DNA of 64,000 bases from Piscicola geometra. Lineage: Eukaryota; Annelida; Clitellata; Hirudinida; Piscicolidae. This document shows, piece by piece, positions 37,901-50,667 of the stretch (positions are counted from its first letter, which is position 1; every line of letters starts with the position of its first letter). The notes beneath the pieces are model-generated. The model had not been told where the DNA came from and ran no database searches. It saw only the letters and a program-made list of their open reading frames with translations. The stretch covers positions 4,864,912 to 4,928,911 of the forward strand of contig OX030956.1 of assembly GCA_943735955.1 (NCBI GenBank), in the 5' to 3' direction. Made by a program: the position numbers and the translations under genes.

Positions 37901-40900
37901 ATTTTCCTCCTAAACATACTCCGCATCCTGTTCTTCCAGCTGCAGAACCAGCCAAACGAGCCAAACTCTTTCAGGTTACACTAGAACTTTACTCGATAGA
38001 CAATTAATTAAATTAAATATTCAAATTTTTTAAAATGATTTTTTGCAAACAACCATTGGTTCTTAAAATCTATCAGAGCTTAGTCAAGCCACATTGAAAC
38101 GATATAGAAGTCTCCATTATAATAGAAAGATTGCATACCGTAAATACCAATATATTTGCAGACAGTTGAATAATTGTTTTTAAATGAAAACAGAATTTTT
38201 TTCTCATTCAGAATTTATTCTAAATATTAAAGTTTTTTGCTCATTAGTTTTTTTATATTCTTAGTGACTTAGTCAAGTTAAATTACTTATAATATTCGTG
38301 AAATTCAGTTACGTCTATTATTTATATTCGTCATAACTACCACCATAGACACTCTAGTCTTAAAAGTTTAAGTCCAAACTAAGACACATATATGGGTGTC
38401 CGAACTATTTCCTATTTTACGTCTCTTCTAACACTACAGTTTTTTTAGTAAATCCTTCACAAATGCCTTGCTATAAAATTACATACAATTTTGAATAAAA
38501 TTAATGTTTGATTCAAAATGAGTTGAAAAAAAGCTTTAAGACAACATCTATTAACTCTTTTTGAACAACTACCAACAGAAACAAAACTAACACGATTATT
38601 ATTACTACTACTACTCCTATGACTACTACTACTACTCCTATGACTACTACTACTACTCCTATGACTACTACTACTACTCCTATGACTACTACTACTGAAA
38701 TCACTACTTTTACTAGTACTATTACTGCTACTATTTCTACTATGACTATTACTACTACTAATATCACTATCACTACCACCACTACTATTAATATTATGAC
38801 TATGACTGCTACATTTTCACCACTAATACAACAAATAAAACTATAACTACTTATACGTTTACTATCATTACAGACGAGGACTGAAGGCTGGTTTAATGCT
38901 CGTTCCATTGTTTGGCGTGCAGATGGCGGCCACAGTGTACAGGCCTGATCTGGAGGGAGAAGCTGAAGTGATCATCCAGGCCCTCTTCGACGTTCTCATC
39001 CACTCACAAGTAGGTGCTGAGATTTGATGAGGGTGGTGAAATTTGATGAAGGTGCTGAAATTTGGTGAAGGTGGTTGAATAGATGGTGAAGGGCGGGGAA
39101 ATGAATGGTGAGATGATTGGAGAAGAATTTAGAGACTAGTCAGTGATGTGTGGAAATCCTGAGGTTAAAGATAACTGCATCTCATTTTGAATTTAATGAC
39201 TTATTTTTAGCATGTTGTAGTCATCAACGTTAATTATTGATGTAATTAAAGAACTTCTTTATTTTTTGGAAAAATGTTTTTTTACAGATTTTCATTGTAT
39301 TAGAATGTTTTTCTTCTATGCATTTTGTTTTATCTTTGTGGTTTTAATATATTGTACATTGTACAGTGTACATTAGGGTTATCATGTTTTTGTATCCTCG
39401 TGTGACCATTTTCCGGAAAGTTGAGTTTTTATATAAAAAAAACTGAAAAAATCAATTATGTTTTCATTTTAAAACCCTTTTTCAGAACCTAAAAAATCTG
39501 TTTTGAAAATAATACTACATAGAAAAATTTGGGGGAATTTTTTATTTTGACTAGAGAACTAGAGCAAAATGGAAAGTCGTGAAACGTCGTTCGACAAGGC
39601 AAGAAGAATCTTGAAACAGATTTATAGGATGCCCAGAGCAGCTCTGAATTTAAAATACGTCTGAGACTAATAAGTTAGTCCGTTTCAATGTATTTAAATT
39701 AGCCGAACTAATATATTCATGTCTTGAGTGTGCCCGACTCGTCTCAATCGCATTTTACATTCAGATTACAGAATATAATACATTGGCTTGAATAAAGTAT
39801 GATTTGCAGATGATTCAGCCATAGACGGCTCAGCTTATGATTTTGTATCCAGGGATGATTCAGCCCACATACTTTCACACACAAAATTTTATGTTTTATT
39901 TTATTAATTAAAATGATAATTAAGATAATTATATTCTAGTGAAACTGTCAATTTTTTTCATAAGCGAAAATTGAAAGATTTATGTTTTTTCAATTTTCTA
40001 ATTACCTTACAGCTATTCAAGTTATTTGAATACTAAATTTATTTTGCTAATTATAAAATTATTTCTAAAAATAAAATTTAGGTTTTTTTATGAATGAAAA
40101 GCTATTTCATAATTTTCAAATTCTTTTTGTTATCCAAATAATATTTAAAACTAAATGTTTACAGCGAACTAACAAATATTTTGACCAGAGATTTGATTGT
40201 ATATGCACTATCCAATTTTGAAATCATTAAATTACCTATTGAATTTTCGACAAATTGTATATTGATTAATATTTATTTTGCGAAGCCTTTTATTTTCTGA
40301 AAATATAAAAATGAAATAAATAATGTATAATGCACAAGAAGAACTTCCACTAAAGAAAATCAAAGAGTATTTAAATAATATTTAAAATAATTAATGCATT
40401 ATATTGATAAAGTATAAAATAAAAGTTATTTTTTTTGTCTATTCTAGAAAGATTTCTACGTGACGCTGTACAATTGTCGATAAAACTTCACTTTTTACAT
40501 CTAAATCAAGTTGTTAAAAAACTTTCATTTGATTATTTACTATAGAACTATATGAGAAATCTTTTATTTATTCGAAACAATTATAAAATATATTTTTTCT
40601 TTTCGCTGACTCAAAAAGTTTGTTTCATTGATTTCATTTTTATTTAAATTTCATTGATTTCAGTTTTATTTAAAATTTCACTGATTTCAGTTTTATTTAA
40701 AATTTCATTGATTTGGACTGACTCGTTTTCGGGTGAAAGATCAAAGACTGAATCGTCCAAACTATACCGTCTTGGGTTAAATTGTCTGCACACCATAAAT
40801 TATATACCCCAACGTATCATTTATAAAATATCATATAATCCAGTATTGAAATGATGATGATGATGATTTTTTCTTTATCATTCTTTTCAAAATATTTGTT

Positions 40901-43537
40901 TTTTCTTTATTTTAACCTATTATGTGATTTAATTTCAAATGTTTTCAAATCATTGTATTTTATTTTCTTTTGACTTATATCGGCATAATGACTAATTGTT
41001 ACAAGTCGAATTAGCATATAGATAAGATCGGATGGATCTTTGTAGTAACTCTATCTCGCTGACTAACGGGGAAAAATTAACAAACAAATAACTTATACGC
41101 CGTAGTGAATTATCTTTTTAGAAATTGCTCGAGATGCCTATAACTCTGGCACAGCAGCGAATATTATTCAAGTGACATAAACGATCTTCAAGAAAATATG
41201 TTAATACGCTGTTTTATACTCAAAGCTCAGTCTCCCTTGGTTTTGAACACCGTTGGGGCGTCTAAAAAGAACCTTAAATCCCTTTTTTAATTCTTCTTGG
41301 TTTTCTGATAATCTCAAACCGTCGTAGAGCTCCAATCCTGTAATTTCGGCTAAGTTTTTTTCTTATCGGTCCCTATCGCTTCCTTTAACTTTCTTATTTT
41401 GTGCTCTCTGTACACTGCCTTGATAAAGTGTTTTGGCCATTCCTGAAGAACGAAAGATATGAGCTTACCATCTCAGTTACTCTATTTTCACTGTGGTCAG
41501 TAGGTGTTCGTTTGTGGATCCACTTTTGGGCTTCATCATTGGTGATTCGCTCTTTTTTATAGGATTTTTAGTATTTTGCAAAAGAATCATATTTTCATGC
41601 CTTGTTTTTTTTCTTAGTCCATGTTTTGCAGGCGAAAATAAATATTAACATCATTAAGTTGGAAGTTCAGACCGAGGAATAATTTTTATCTTTCAGGGTG
41701 ATTTGAGTTTTTGGGTACCGTGGTTGTGTGTGAGACTCTGATTATTATTATTTATGGCATTGAATGAATATGGTAGACAAATAAATTTTGTGGAAAATTT
41801 TTGCACATTTGAAAAGTTTATTATACAAAATATTCGAGAATATTGATATTTAGCAGCATCTAAAAACAAAAAGTTCTCTATTTTGATGTTCCTAAAAAAT
41901 GAGCCATTAGTTTTTTATATAATATTTTTATTAATTAATTTGCTACAATTTAATTTTTCTTACTATTCAAGTTAACTATTCTATCTCAACAAGGTAAGAA
42001 AATCTTTTGTTAAATTTATGATATTACGAACTTAATTGCGAACCAGTAAATATTTTAATGTTTTAATGAAACTATACAATTTTCATTTTTCCTATAAAAA
42101 TAAAAACTAATTTTTTTACACATTTTTTATTGGCTTTTTATAGGCATATATTAAATAATTACATGTTATTATGCAAGCAAGATAAAGATTCCCTGATCTA
42201 TTCCGAATTTTTTTTCCTCGCAAGAACTTTTGTGCCAGTGCGATAGCTATGATTTATAAGATGTGTCTATAAGTCAAAAATTATTTCAGTATATTTTCTA
42301 ATCATCAAAAAAAAGTTATACCAACATTTCTTTTTCATCTCTTCTCCATAAAATATTCATTCTTCAACTTCCATGCAGCCTTGCATGCATTCCTCCCAAC
42401 CCATTTTTCTTTTGCCTCGCATCATCCTACAGGGCATCTTCGTTTCAATGATCTTCTGCTTCCTGTCTGGAGAGGTTCGTCTTTGTTGCATCATGGTCTG
42501 TTTAGTTTTACCTTTTACGTTTTTATTATTTCTCTTTATTTTTTATTCACCACTATTTAACCCTTCATGTCTTATGTTTAATTACTTGCATTAAACCTTA
42601 GATATTATTTTTTTTTAATCAACATACGAATTGCGTGTGTGCTTTCTTATGTACAAATTATTGTTTAAAAAAACTTAAAGCTCCTTGTTTTATAGGTAAG
42701 ATGCGTGTGAGCAGGTGCCTACCAAACATAAACACAACTTCTTTACGTCTTGAAAGTTTTTAATGGGTTTTTTAAACATGCCTACAAACTTTTTATATGA
42801 GAATTATTGATCAAACTTGAACTTAGAACGCATTTCGGTGTAAACTTAATTCATTCTATTCATATATTTCAACGTTTTTGTCATGTTTATTAGATTTTTG
42901 AACTCAATTCTTGAAGTTTTACCGCTCAAAAGATACATATTCACAAGTTGCAGTTCTTTTTTCATAGCTATCTAAAACAACGCAGCCTCTTAAACCAACA
43001 TAATTGGCATTCTTCCTTTCATCGCCTTGTTTGCCCTTAGTCTTTCTCCATGCTATCGTTAACCCATCAATTGTTCAAAATCTTCAAAAACCTTTAACAT
43101 CCTTTTTCACCCACACAACCAACGCTTAAGCAACCTCGATAAATATATATTTAAATATTTCAGTTTCCAATCATGCCACTCTACAGGTGCTGAATCAAGT
43201 GCGCAAAGAATTATCTAACCACTGCTGCAAAGGCGTCATGTCCCGGTCTCACTTGACCTCGTTTTCCAACACTGTCAACAGCATCGACGGCGTCAACGAC
43301 TACGATGAAACTGAAAAGAACCGTAGAAGCAGCAAAGACAAAAGAAATAGCAAGAGCATTTTTAGAAGTTTTAGTATTGTGAAAGACTCTAAAGAGGGCT
43401 TTAAGAGCAACAATACGATCCCTCTGATGCAGAATAGCGGTGGCAAAGAAGCTGTTTCAGGAGGACATCAACTGAGTGCAGAGCTTCTAGAAATGGATCA
43501 TTTGGACTCTAAGAAAAATCAAATGCTTTTGACCTAA
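31991..43537 (+). CDS. class B1 (secretin-family) neuropeptide/hormone receptor
   Basis: G-protein-coupled receptor for a peptide hormone, in the plasma membrane. Thirteen exons join with every phase matching: 31991-32041, 32908-32961, 33087-33178, 33923-34014, 34323-34476, 34873-34915, 36285-36392, 36712-36772, 37142-37208, 37892-37974, 38874-39009, 42433-42474, 43187-43537. This part encodes 444 residues. The hormone-binding domain shows VCPSTWDGFSCWQNTHAG, KCP, MCTEDGSW and WTNYSNC, five of its six cysteines. TM1 is ISIFFLLTAILVYFYFR; TM2 begins after RVVLHVNFFASLLL; TM3 starts at VWCRIINF and runs into AWMFCEGFHLH; extracellular loop 2 has KCWI; TM5 has NVIFLLNILRIL; TM6 LMLVPLFGVQ; TM7 GIFVSMIFCFLSGEV. 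The tail is charged and Ser-rich and ends MLLT before TAA. WTNYS and PLFGVQ fit the calcitonin/DH31/PDF/PTH side of the family, but I cannot choose the subfamily. An AATAAA at 43831 may be its poly(A) signal. Confidence 0.92.
38602..38770 (+). repeat. 21-bp / ACT-triplet repeat in receptor intron
   Basis: Four to five units of CTATGACTACTACTACTACTC pass into irregular ACT triplets. The array ends about 100 nt before the TM6 exon at 38874 and opens frames on both strands (poly-Thr, poly-Val) that are artefacts. Confidence 0.9.
40623..40720 (+). repeat. 28-bp tandem repeat
   Basis: Three to four units of about 28 bp based on TTTCATTGATTTCAGTTTTA plus TTTAAAAT, in the intron between the TM6 and TM7 exons of the receptor. 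Repeated TTTCAG inside the unit gives decoy acceptor sites. Confidence 0.75.
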
Positions 43538-44114
43538 TCTAATAGATTAGAATAGGATGGGAGTTTGAAACAAAAGCATTGTCTTTAAAAACCCACACGA
43601 ATAGGTAGATACGCGTCTAGTAAGAGTATTAGGAAGCCCAAGGGCATGTTTGAGAGTTTTGAAGTATAAAGAAGAAAATGGGAAGTGTTTCCCATAACAA
43701 ATCATCCTGAAGTCACATCTGATATTGGTATTTACAAGGCTTTCTAGAATCGTTGAATCTCTCATCGAATACAATCACTCCAATCCTCACAACACATGTT
43801 TTATTGAGTTTCCGTTTAACTACAAGTGTCAATAAACTAAACATGTAAATAATCATTTAGCACCAGTGTTTCTTTTTGTGTCGTTAGAGCTTTTTGAAGA
43901 TAGTTTGGAGAAGTAAATAATATAGTGGATTTGCTCTTTGTTGTCAACTTCGTGAAGCGTAATATCCTGCACATACTTGTCTGCGTTGTTAATATTTTAT
44001 TTGTAAAAAGGATTGCATGTATATTTAATTCAGCTGCTCGAGTTTAACTTGTGGTTCTCAAGGATGGCCGTGTCGCAAAAAGAGTTTCTTGACTTCTTAT
44101 CTGCGCACGCTTTG

Positions 44115-44154
<40 letters not shown>

Positions 44155-44699
44155 GATGATGAAGATGATGAAGGATACAGCGATATATTTTTAAACTCTG
44201 CGTGTTCTTGAGGGGTTGAAATAAGAGAAACTTTAAAAACATTTATTTTCAAAACTTCAATTCCTTCAACTGAGATTTTTTTTAAAGTTGATTTAAGCGG
44301 CTATCACCAAATTCCTACCTCCAACTGACGATGTGTACTTCATTAATCTTTAATATTTGATTAAGAGCTTGCAGATCCACATAATTAAAGCCACTGGGAG
44401 CGGCTCTCTCCGAGTTGTTGCAATTAATTTTATTTCAGAGCTACCATTTCATCAACCGGAGGACTTGTTTTAAATACAAAATCCTATACACGGTTAATAT
44501 ATTTTGAAATATTTTTATACAATAGGTGATTATTGTCGGTAATTTATTACCATTAGGTGCAACAAATGTATTTTTTTATATAAAAACTGGAAAAATATTT
44601 TTAGTATTAAAAAATATTCTTTTCAGAAATATTAAATATAATTTGAAAAAGATAAACAATAAAGTTGTAAAAAATGTATTTTCAACTAAAATTATTGTT
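43538..44699. other. receptor 3' flank, low-complexity DNA
   Basis: Holds the probable 3' UTR of the receptor, an AATAAA at 43831-43836 and a GAT microsatellite. No further gene seen. Confidence 0.45.
44115..44172 (+). repeat. (GAT)n microsatellite
   Basis: About 18 trinucleotide units, ATG ATG.. passing into ATGAAGATG. It produces a histidine run on the minus strand that is not a gene. Confidence 0.9.
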
Positions 44700-45010
44700 T
44701 TAAAAATTTCATAGAGATATGAAGGAAACTGAGAATGGCTTGTTCCAATCTCGTTCCATTTTTCTTTTGCCTCGCATCCACATATTTTCGACATTCTGGG
44801 TGTGGACCTGGTCATGCATAGGATCGACAAAGTTATGTTAATGCACAACCATGGAATGATTGTAGATGCCGTCGGTAATTTGATCCACGCTTGCACACGC
44901 CAGTCAACCATCAGAAATTATGGCACTCTTCGCTAGAACGTGTTTTCTGATGAGAGATTGTAGTCTCACTGCATGTCCTTCATAAACGTACAAAAGTCAC
45001 TTTCCGCTGA
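44700..45010 (-). mobile_element. Merlin/ISXO2-type DNA transposon, transposase relic
   Basis: Minus-strand fragments in shifting frames match the carboxyl half of an ISXO2/IS1595-like DDE transposase, the type carried by eukaryotic Merlin transposons. In order: EGHAVRLQSLI, then AIISDG (the conserved SD..W.AY block, here ISDG followed by a stop), YNHSMVVH (VNHS block), NFVDPMHDQVHTQNVENMWM with RGKRKM (the NFVDP..GAHTQNVE..W...K block), and FPSYLYEI (LPSYL.EF block). The coding frame is broken by at least two stops and a frame change. Possible amino-terminal remains extend to about 45140. Terminal inverted repeats were not located. Confidence 0.72.
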
Positions 45011-46920
45011 ATCACTAAATACCACAAAACACCCAGTTCTATAGCTCCACTGACCCCGCTAATGTATGCGGTGGACGTAATTTTTTCAATGACGACTGAA
45101 TCACCATTTTTATCAAAACCTCTAACCTCTATGGCAAACATTTATAAACAACTGAATAAAGTAATTTCATAAAACTAGTAAATTTTGTAAAACAACTTTT
45201 GAAGTGAAAATTTTTTTTCGCACCTGAGGTGATTAATTACCATATTTTCGTCGTCTTTAAATTATATTTTAAAATGTCATAATCGTGAGGATGGATCATA
45301 AATACATTTTATATTGTGTTTTTTTTTAAATTTGGGTGTCCGATCGAGCACACTGTAAGTCGAAACATTTAAATTTGTTCAGAAGCGTGTAGAATTTAAC
45401 AGAAAGGTGAAAAGAGACCAGATGAGAAATGCTTATTTTCTTGAATTATGCATGCGTCAAATTAATTCCATAATTTATTTTATTACTGCGAATAGTTTTA
45501 CAGTTTTACTACTTCAAAGTCTTTGAATATCAAAAATGTAAAACTTGATGTTTTTGTAAAAAGTTACACATTTAGTTAATTAGTCATTCATTAACACTTT
45601 TTTACTCGTTTCGAATATACGTTTGTGGATCAGTCTCATATTTAGAAAGTCTGCTGTAACTAAAAAAACATTTTTCAAGTACATTTGTCATTTTTGAAAA
45701 TTTAAAAAATACATTATCTTTCTAATTATTTTTTTTCAATTTTAGACTGATTCAAAATACTGTTGTGAAATGTATTGTCCTTGCGATGTTGTATTACTTT
45801 ATCAATTTCTTCAAGTAAATGCTTATTCGTGTTGAAAATTGACACATTTCTAATATATCATTAATTTTTATATACTTTATGATACTGTGTGATTGTGGAC
45901 AAGAGATAAATTGACGGGAGTTGAGTAAGGGTTGTCAAATCTTTAAGAAAATAAAAAAATATGCTAAGAAGTTGGATTTAGAGATTCAACTCTTTTCCTT
46001 ACCCTCCCTTTTGGAAAAATGTTTCTACTTTTTATTTTGCTTGTGGAGTTGTCATATTGTGAAACCTATCTTATCCGTTTATTTTGCTCTGGTGAATAAA
46101 ATAAAACTGTAAAAAAATAATATTGAATTCAGAACTAAATTAATTTGAAAATTCAAACAAAATAATCTCTTAAATATTATTTAAAGCCTTACTAACTCAC
46201 ATTCTAAAACGTCTCTCGCAAAAGACACGTGAGTTTGTCATCAACAGACACCTGCATGAAGACTAAACTGTAAGTACATGGTTTCTTTTATTTTGTCCAA
46301 AACTAATTTGTAATGGTACAAACATCATTGTAACGAAAATCTCATTGAAATAGTCTACTAAATGTTTTTTTTTGGCTTACAAGGGCATCATAGATGCAAT
46401 GGCGAGCTCTCAGGGCTCTTTTATCATCTTACAGAACACAAATGATGGTTTTTGTAACATCATTTTAGTATTATTGTTTCCTTTCATAAATCATCTTCTC
46501 AATGCTGTTTAGAAAGTTTCCTACGGTTTAATCTTAGGCGCTCAAATGCAACTTTTGATATCTACGTGGTTAAAGGTCTGTTTATAAATTTAAATCATTT
46601 ATATTTGATTATGAATCCATGTAACAAAGCACAGGCATGATAAGTTTTAATTAATCAAAATAGCTTTTAATCTGTTAAAGGTTCAAAAAACATATGATAA
46701 ATCAAAACACAAAATCAGAGCGGATGAACTGGACTGAAAACCAACTAATTTTAGTCGCAGTGGCTAAGTTTCCTGACATTTGGCCAGTGTTACCCAAGTG
46801 ATATGCAAGGAGGCTAGATGCGTCGATATTGTGAGCCCTTCATTTAACTGCAAAAGTAGTAAATATGTTGGCTGGTTTGACGTTGGTCATGCAATGGTGG
46901 CATCACTGGTCAGAGCTTGA
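45011..46920. other. no gene recognised
   Basis: AT-rich intergenic DNA. The frame at 45921-46112 (plus) has no family resemblance or splice context. A minus-strand open stretch at about 45000-45140 probably belongs to the transposon relic. Confidence 0.4.
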
Positions 46921-47855
46921 TCAGCTGGCATCGGTGGTGTGGTTTCTTTGAATTTTGGAGAGTAGAGAGATCTCGTCATCGGTGATAGTCCTCTTTGTAG
47001 TAGTGAGACCACTGACTTGGCGAACTGAGCGGGAGGAACTTGAGTTCATGTTTTTGAATCAGTTGTAGTTTTATTAAAATTAATTGATTTTAATATTTAA
47101 AATTTTTATAAATTCTAAACTCAAAGGTGAAAATTAAAATGGTTGCACGGAAGTTTGATTCTAAAAATCCAAAAATGAATATTTGATGGTGTTTTACGAG
47201 CCTTCAAACCCATGTAATATTTTTTATCTTTCACCCTGATGAAAAGTTTTAAAAATAAAAACACTTTCAAGCATGACCAAAGTTTAATTAATTAGGGAAT
47301 TGGCTAGAAATTAAAACAGTTAACAAACCGAGATCGTCGATGTGGTCTGCCATGGCAAGTGACACTCCCACGAGTAGCATGCTAGCCACAATCATCAAAG
47401 TCGTCATCACCACTACTGCCCACTTCATTCTTCGGTACCTTCAGAGAAATTCGTTAGTGGTTTTTTGTGGTAATCTCGAAAGTTCTGTGCTTTTATTATA
47501 CGATGAGTTAACAAGCTTTTAGTAAGCGACACCACGAATAAATATCGCAGATTAACACCAGGCAAGCTCTAAAAATGTTTAAGCATAGCAACGATCACGC
47601 CATCAAGAATGAAGCATGAGTCTACTGCCTGATGGCGAGAGAATCGTCAGATCTCCGCTTGTGTAGACGAGCCTTGCTGAAGCTGCGAGAGCTCTTGTAG
47701 CACTTGGCGGTCGAGGCTGCAGAGTGGCTGTCGATGGTGTCTTGAGGCGGAAGGGGAGAGGCAGGAGGTAGTTTAGAGATGGTGAAGCTCTGGTGGAGGT
47801 ACGAGGAAGGACTCTCGTCACTGCTGGCGTTGTAAGAAGACTGGTAGAAAGTCAT
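46921..47855 (-). CDS. small single-pass membrane protein, family not recognised
   Basis: Three minus-strand exons join with both phases closing: 47855-47626, 47438-47329 and 47024-46921, giving 147 residues. The ATG at 47855 opens a 76-residue Ser/Pro-rich polar region (MTFYQSSYNASSDESPSSYL at the start) with a basic patch just before the membrane (ARLHKRR, RRMKW). A single hydrophobic segment follows, VVVMTTLMIVASMLLVGVSL, then AMADHIDDLVRQ and a 30-residue polar tail ending TTDAS. The positive charges before the segment suggest the amino end faces the cytosol. Donor GTAGAC of exon 1 is weak; the exon 3 acceptor (tcctcccgctcag) is strong. The short tail after the membrane (HIDD..RQ) is the part most likely to be conserved. 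No function can be assigned. Confidence 0.62.
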
Positions 47856-50129
47856 TGTAGTGACTGGTTTAATGTTCGTTGAGGATTTGGCTTCTGGAAA
47901 AGTAACTTGGCTTCTGGTTTATGAACTTCTGCACTCTTTGTGTTTGTTTTTTTAGCTGGCATGAATGAAAAAAGAGAGTTTAAAGCAGAATTCATAATGG
48001 CATCTTATTTATATTCATACTTCAAAATCTTTTCCAATTTTTTTTACACATATTTTCTTCGAAAGCTCATGGCAAAATTAATTAGAGGAAAATTAGTAAA
48101 CTTTAATACATTTTGAGAAATAAATTTAGAACCACTTATGAAACTCACATGTATTGTCAGATCATTAAGCTTTAATAAAATTCTTCAAGTGATTCCTCCT
48201 CTTTCTGTCTTACTGTGACATTCAAGAACTCAGCCCCAGCAGCCCCTTTGAAAAATATATTGGTCTCTTAATATAATTTTCAAAAGTCATGCTTTCTTAG
48301 GTAGGTTTAAAACTGACTGGGGAGAGAAGGGGAGAAGTCAAATCTTCTAAAAATGTCATCAAACCCATAATAAAAATATATTCATTCGTTTTGAACTCCC
48401 TTAGATAAATTTTCCAATTCTTTTTCTTTTTGAAAGTCCAAGCAAAAAAAATTAATTACAAATACATTACGTTTTTTCTGTGTTATTTTATACGGTTGTT
48501 ACTGAAAAAAGGTTTTGTATGACAACACAATCAAATCTATTTTTTAAATAAATATAAAAAAAGTACTTCAAGCATTGAAAAAAAATAATAAAGAATTTTT
48601 TTTACTGGAATATTTCACATACCTGGTCAGATGCCTCTAGATAAGTGGTTAATGGCTTGATGGTATCGGAAGGGGCAAAGCAGTTGACCGCTATGAAACA
48701 ATGGGGCCTTTAAATGTTGATAACATGTCCATCAAGTTTAAACTATCACGATCAGAGTTTCATTATGTTCTTTTTTACATCTCTGATACTTTTATTAGGT
48801 CTTTTAAAACCTTGTTTAAAATTCAATGTTTTTTCACAGTTGTAACTCTCAAGACATGCTCACAACGGAAAAAATTCACAGAGAATTGTCATTAAAGTAT
48901 CTTCGTTATTGAATAAAATATAAAAAAAATAGGTTTAGAAGTTTGTTTTTCTATTTTTGTGTGAGTAGGTGAAATATTATCCGGTGCTGACCAGGCACTA
49001 ATATCCACTGCTCACAACCTCTTCTTCTTTTCTTATGTTTTACAAAAAGTATGCACGACATAAACATTCTACTTATACATACACATACAAAAATCTCACA
49101 CCTCTTTATACTGAGATGTATACAATTGAATACACACGCATACGCACACCTTATGTACACATAAAGACTCGCAGATCAGGCAGCTGAGGAAGCAGTGTTG
49201 AGAGCGGTGACGGAGACGATGAGAACAATAAAGAGACTTTGAAGGTTTTAAACTTTGTATTAAGAATGGAAAAAAGAAACAAGTCCCAAAAAAAGTAAGC
49301 TAGTAAAAAGGAAATTCAGAAGAAGGAATAAAAACGTCAAGAGGCTTTTGCGATCTGCCTTGATTGCACACTGGTGCAGTGTTGTGGATGACAGTGCGTG
49401 CAAGGAACAGCTGCTACGATACACTGTATAAAGTGAAGGTCAATGTATCGTCGATAAGTTAACCTTCGCTTTATACGATTCTTTCATAGGAACATCGATA
49501 CTCTGATTTTGGGTTTCTTCAATGACTTGAAAACCATTAAGATGTCTTTTATTGCAAGGGCCTTGTCGCATAATGTCTTTTAAGATACTTATTATTCTCA
49601 GTTGACAAATCTGTGTGGGTTGGCCTACAAAAACTCTGACAAATTATTGTTTATTGTTTATTCATGGGTCATAATCGTTAACCACTATCTCACTTCCTTC
49701 CTGAAATGTTTCAACAACGAAAATACGTGAAAGTTTTTAATACACTAGCGTGTAAAATCATCTTTCAAAAACCGCGAGTGAGTTGTAAAAGCATTTAATT
49801 TAAAAGTTTAAAGTTATTCAGAAAACTTATTACCCAAACTCTAATATAAATAACTGAAAAAATTCTTTGAAGATACTTTCGTTTTAAAATCACTGGTTAT
49901 AACAAAAATCGTCTGAAATAAGACACACAGACATAAAAGAGCATTTGAAATCTGGCATAAGAATTCGATATAAAAATTGAAGAAGAAATCAAAAATTGAA
50001 TCAAATGGAATTAAATAAATAAATTGTTCAATTCAGAACAACATGTGTTTGATCTTTGTATCGGTTTTCTAGACTTAACTTTTTTTAGAAAAACTAATGA
50101 GATGTAGTTCCACAGAGCTACAAACTCAA
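47856..50129. other. intergenic, nothing firm
   Basis: AT-rich DNA upstream of the 147-residue membrane protein gene. A GC-richer stretch at about 48620-48705 looks a little like a decayed tRNA-type promoter but has no clear boxes. An inverted repeat lies at 49426-49476. Confidence 0.4.
49426..49476. other. inverted repeat, 15-bp stem and 21-nt loop
   Basis: GTATAAAGTGAAGGT pairs with ACCTTCGCTTTATAC, with one G-T wobble. The loop carries a smaller palindrome, ATCG-T-CGAT. It could be a remnant of a foldback or MITE element or an RNA hairpin; no other evidence. Confidence 0.6.
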
Positions 50130-50257
50130 GTATGCAGGTGCAAGAAGCTTTTTTGTTGCAGCGCCGACTCTGGAATAGTCTTCCCAATAGACTCAAATCC
50201 CCGAGCTCGACCGCGACCTTCAGCCGTTCCCTGAAAACGTACTTGTTCGACCGATAA
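50130..50257 (+). mobile_element. LINE reverse-transcriptase C-terminal relic
   Basis: Plus-strand reading gives YAGARSFFVAAP in one frame and, after a one-base change, RRLWNSLPNRLKSPSSTATF followed by SRSLKTYLFDR and a stop. The motif (F.VAAPRLWNSLP..IR....SF...LKTYLF) is the classic carboxyl end of CR1/L2-like LINE reverse transcriptases. The frame change shows the copy is dead. The tail at 50609-50667 may be its 3' end. Confidence 0.8.
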
Positions 50258-50449
50258 CAATAACTTACAAATTTACTGCTCATTTTTCATTAATCAATTT
50301 CTTGCTTCCCAATTTCATTCTTTTTTATATTTATACTAATGGTCAATAATAATTGTAAAATATTTTCTTACATTTTCTTAAATTTATTGTTATTATCATT
50401 TCACTTTCAATCTTAAAAAAAATAAATAATAATTTGTCTATTTAGAAAA

Positions 50450-50510
50450 ATATATATATATATATATATGTGTGTTTATATATGTGTATATGTATGTATA
50501 TATATATAAA
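50450..50510. repeat. (TA)n with TG interruptions
   Basis: Alternating purine-pyrimidine tract between the LINE coding relic and the 3'-tail segment, probably a microsatellite that grew within the LINE 3' UTR. Confidence 0.8.
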
Positions 50511-50608
50511 TTATTTTATTGTTAAATTTCAATAACTTACTTTTCCTATACTCTCCATTTATTCATCTATCATTAATATTATTATCAAATTTTCCATAAC
50601 CAAGTGTT

Positions 50609-50667
50609 CTTGAAGCGCGTCCGGGTTTACGCCACGTTAATAATACTCGTCGTTGTATTGTATTGTA
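50609..50667 (+). repeat. retroposon 3'-tail fragment, copy 3
   Basis: CTTGAAGCGCGTCCGGG, TTTACGCCACGTTAATAA and TACTCGTCGTTGTATTG. It is the best-preserved copy of the tail shared with 21181-21236, 30817-30881 and 60595-60660. It lies 350 nt downstream of, and in the same orientation as, the LINE reverse-transcriptase end, where a LINE 3' end would be expected. Confidence 0.72.

Noticed and set aside
38513..38908. Valine-rich minus-strand frame and threonine-rich plus-strand frame
   Set aside because: Products of the ACT-triplet repeat inside a receptor intron.
20700..39860. Shared GGCTCAGCTTATGA segment at about 20702 and 39829
   Set aside because: Only about 14 bases match clearly; too short to call a repeat family from this window.
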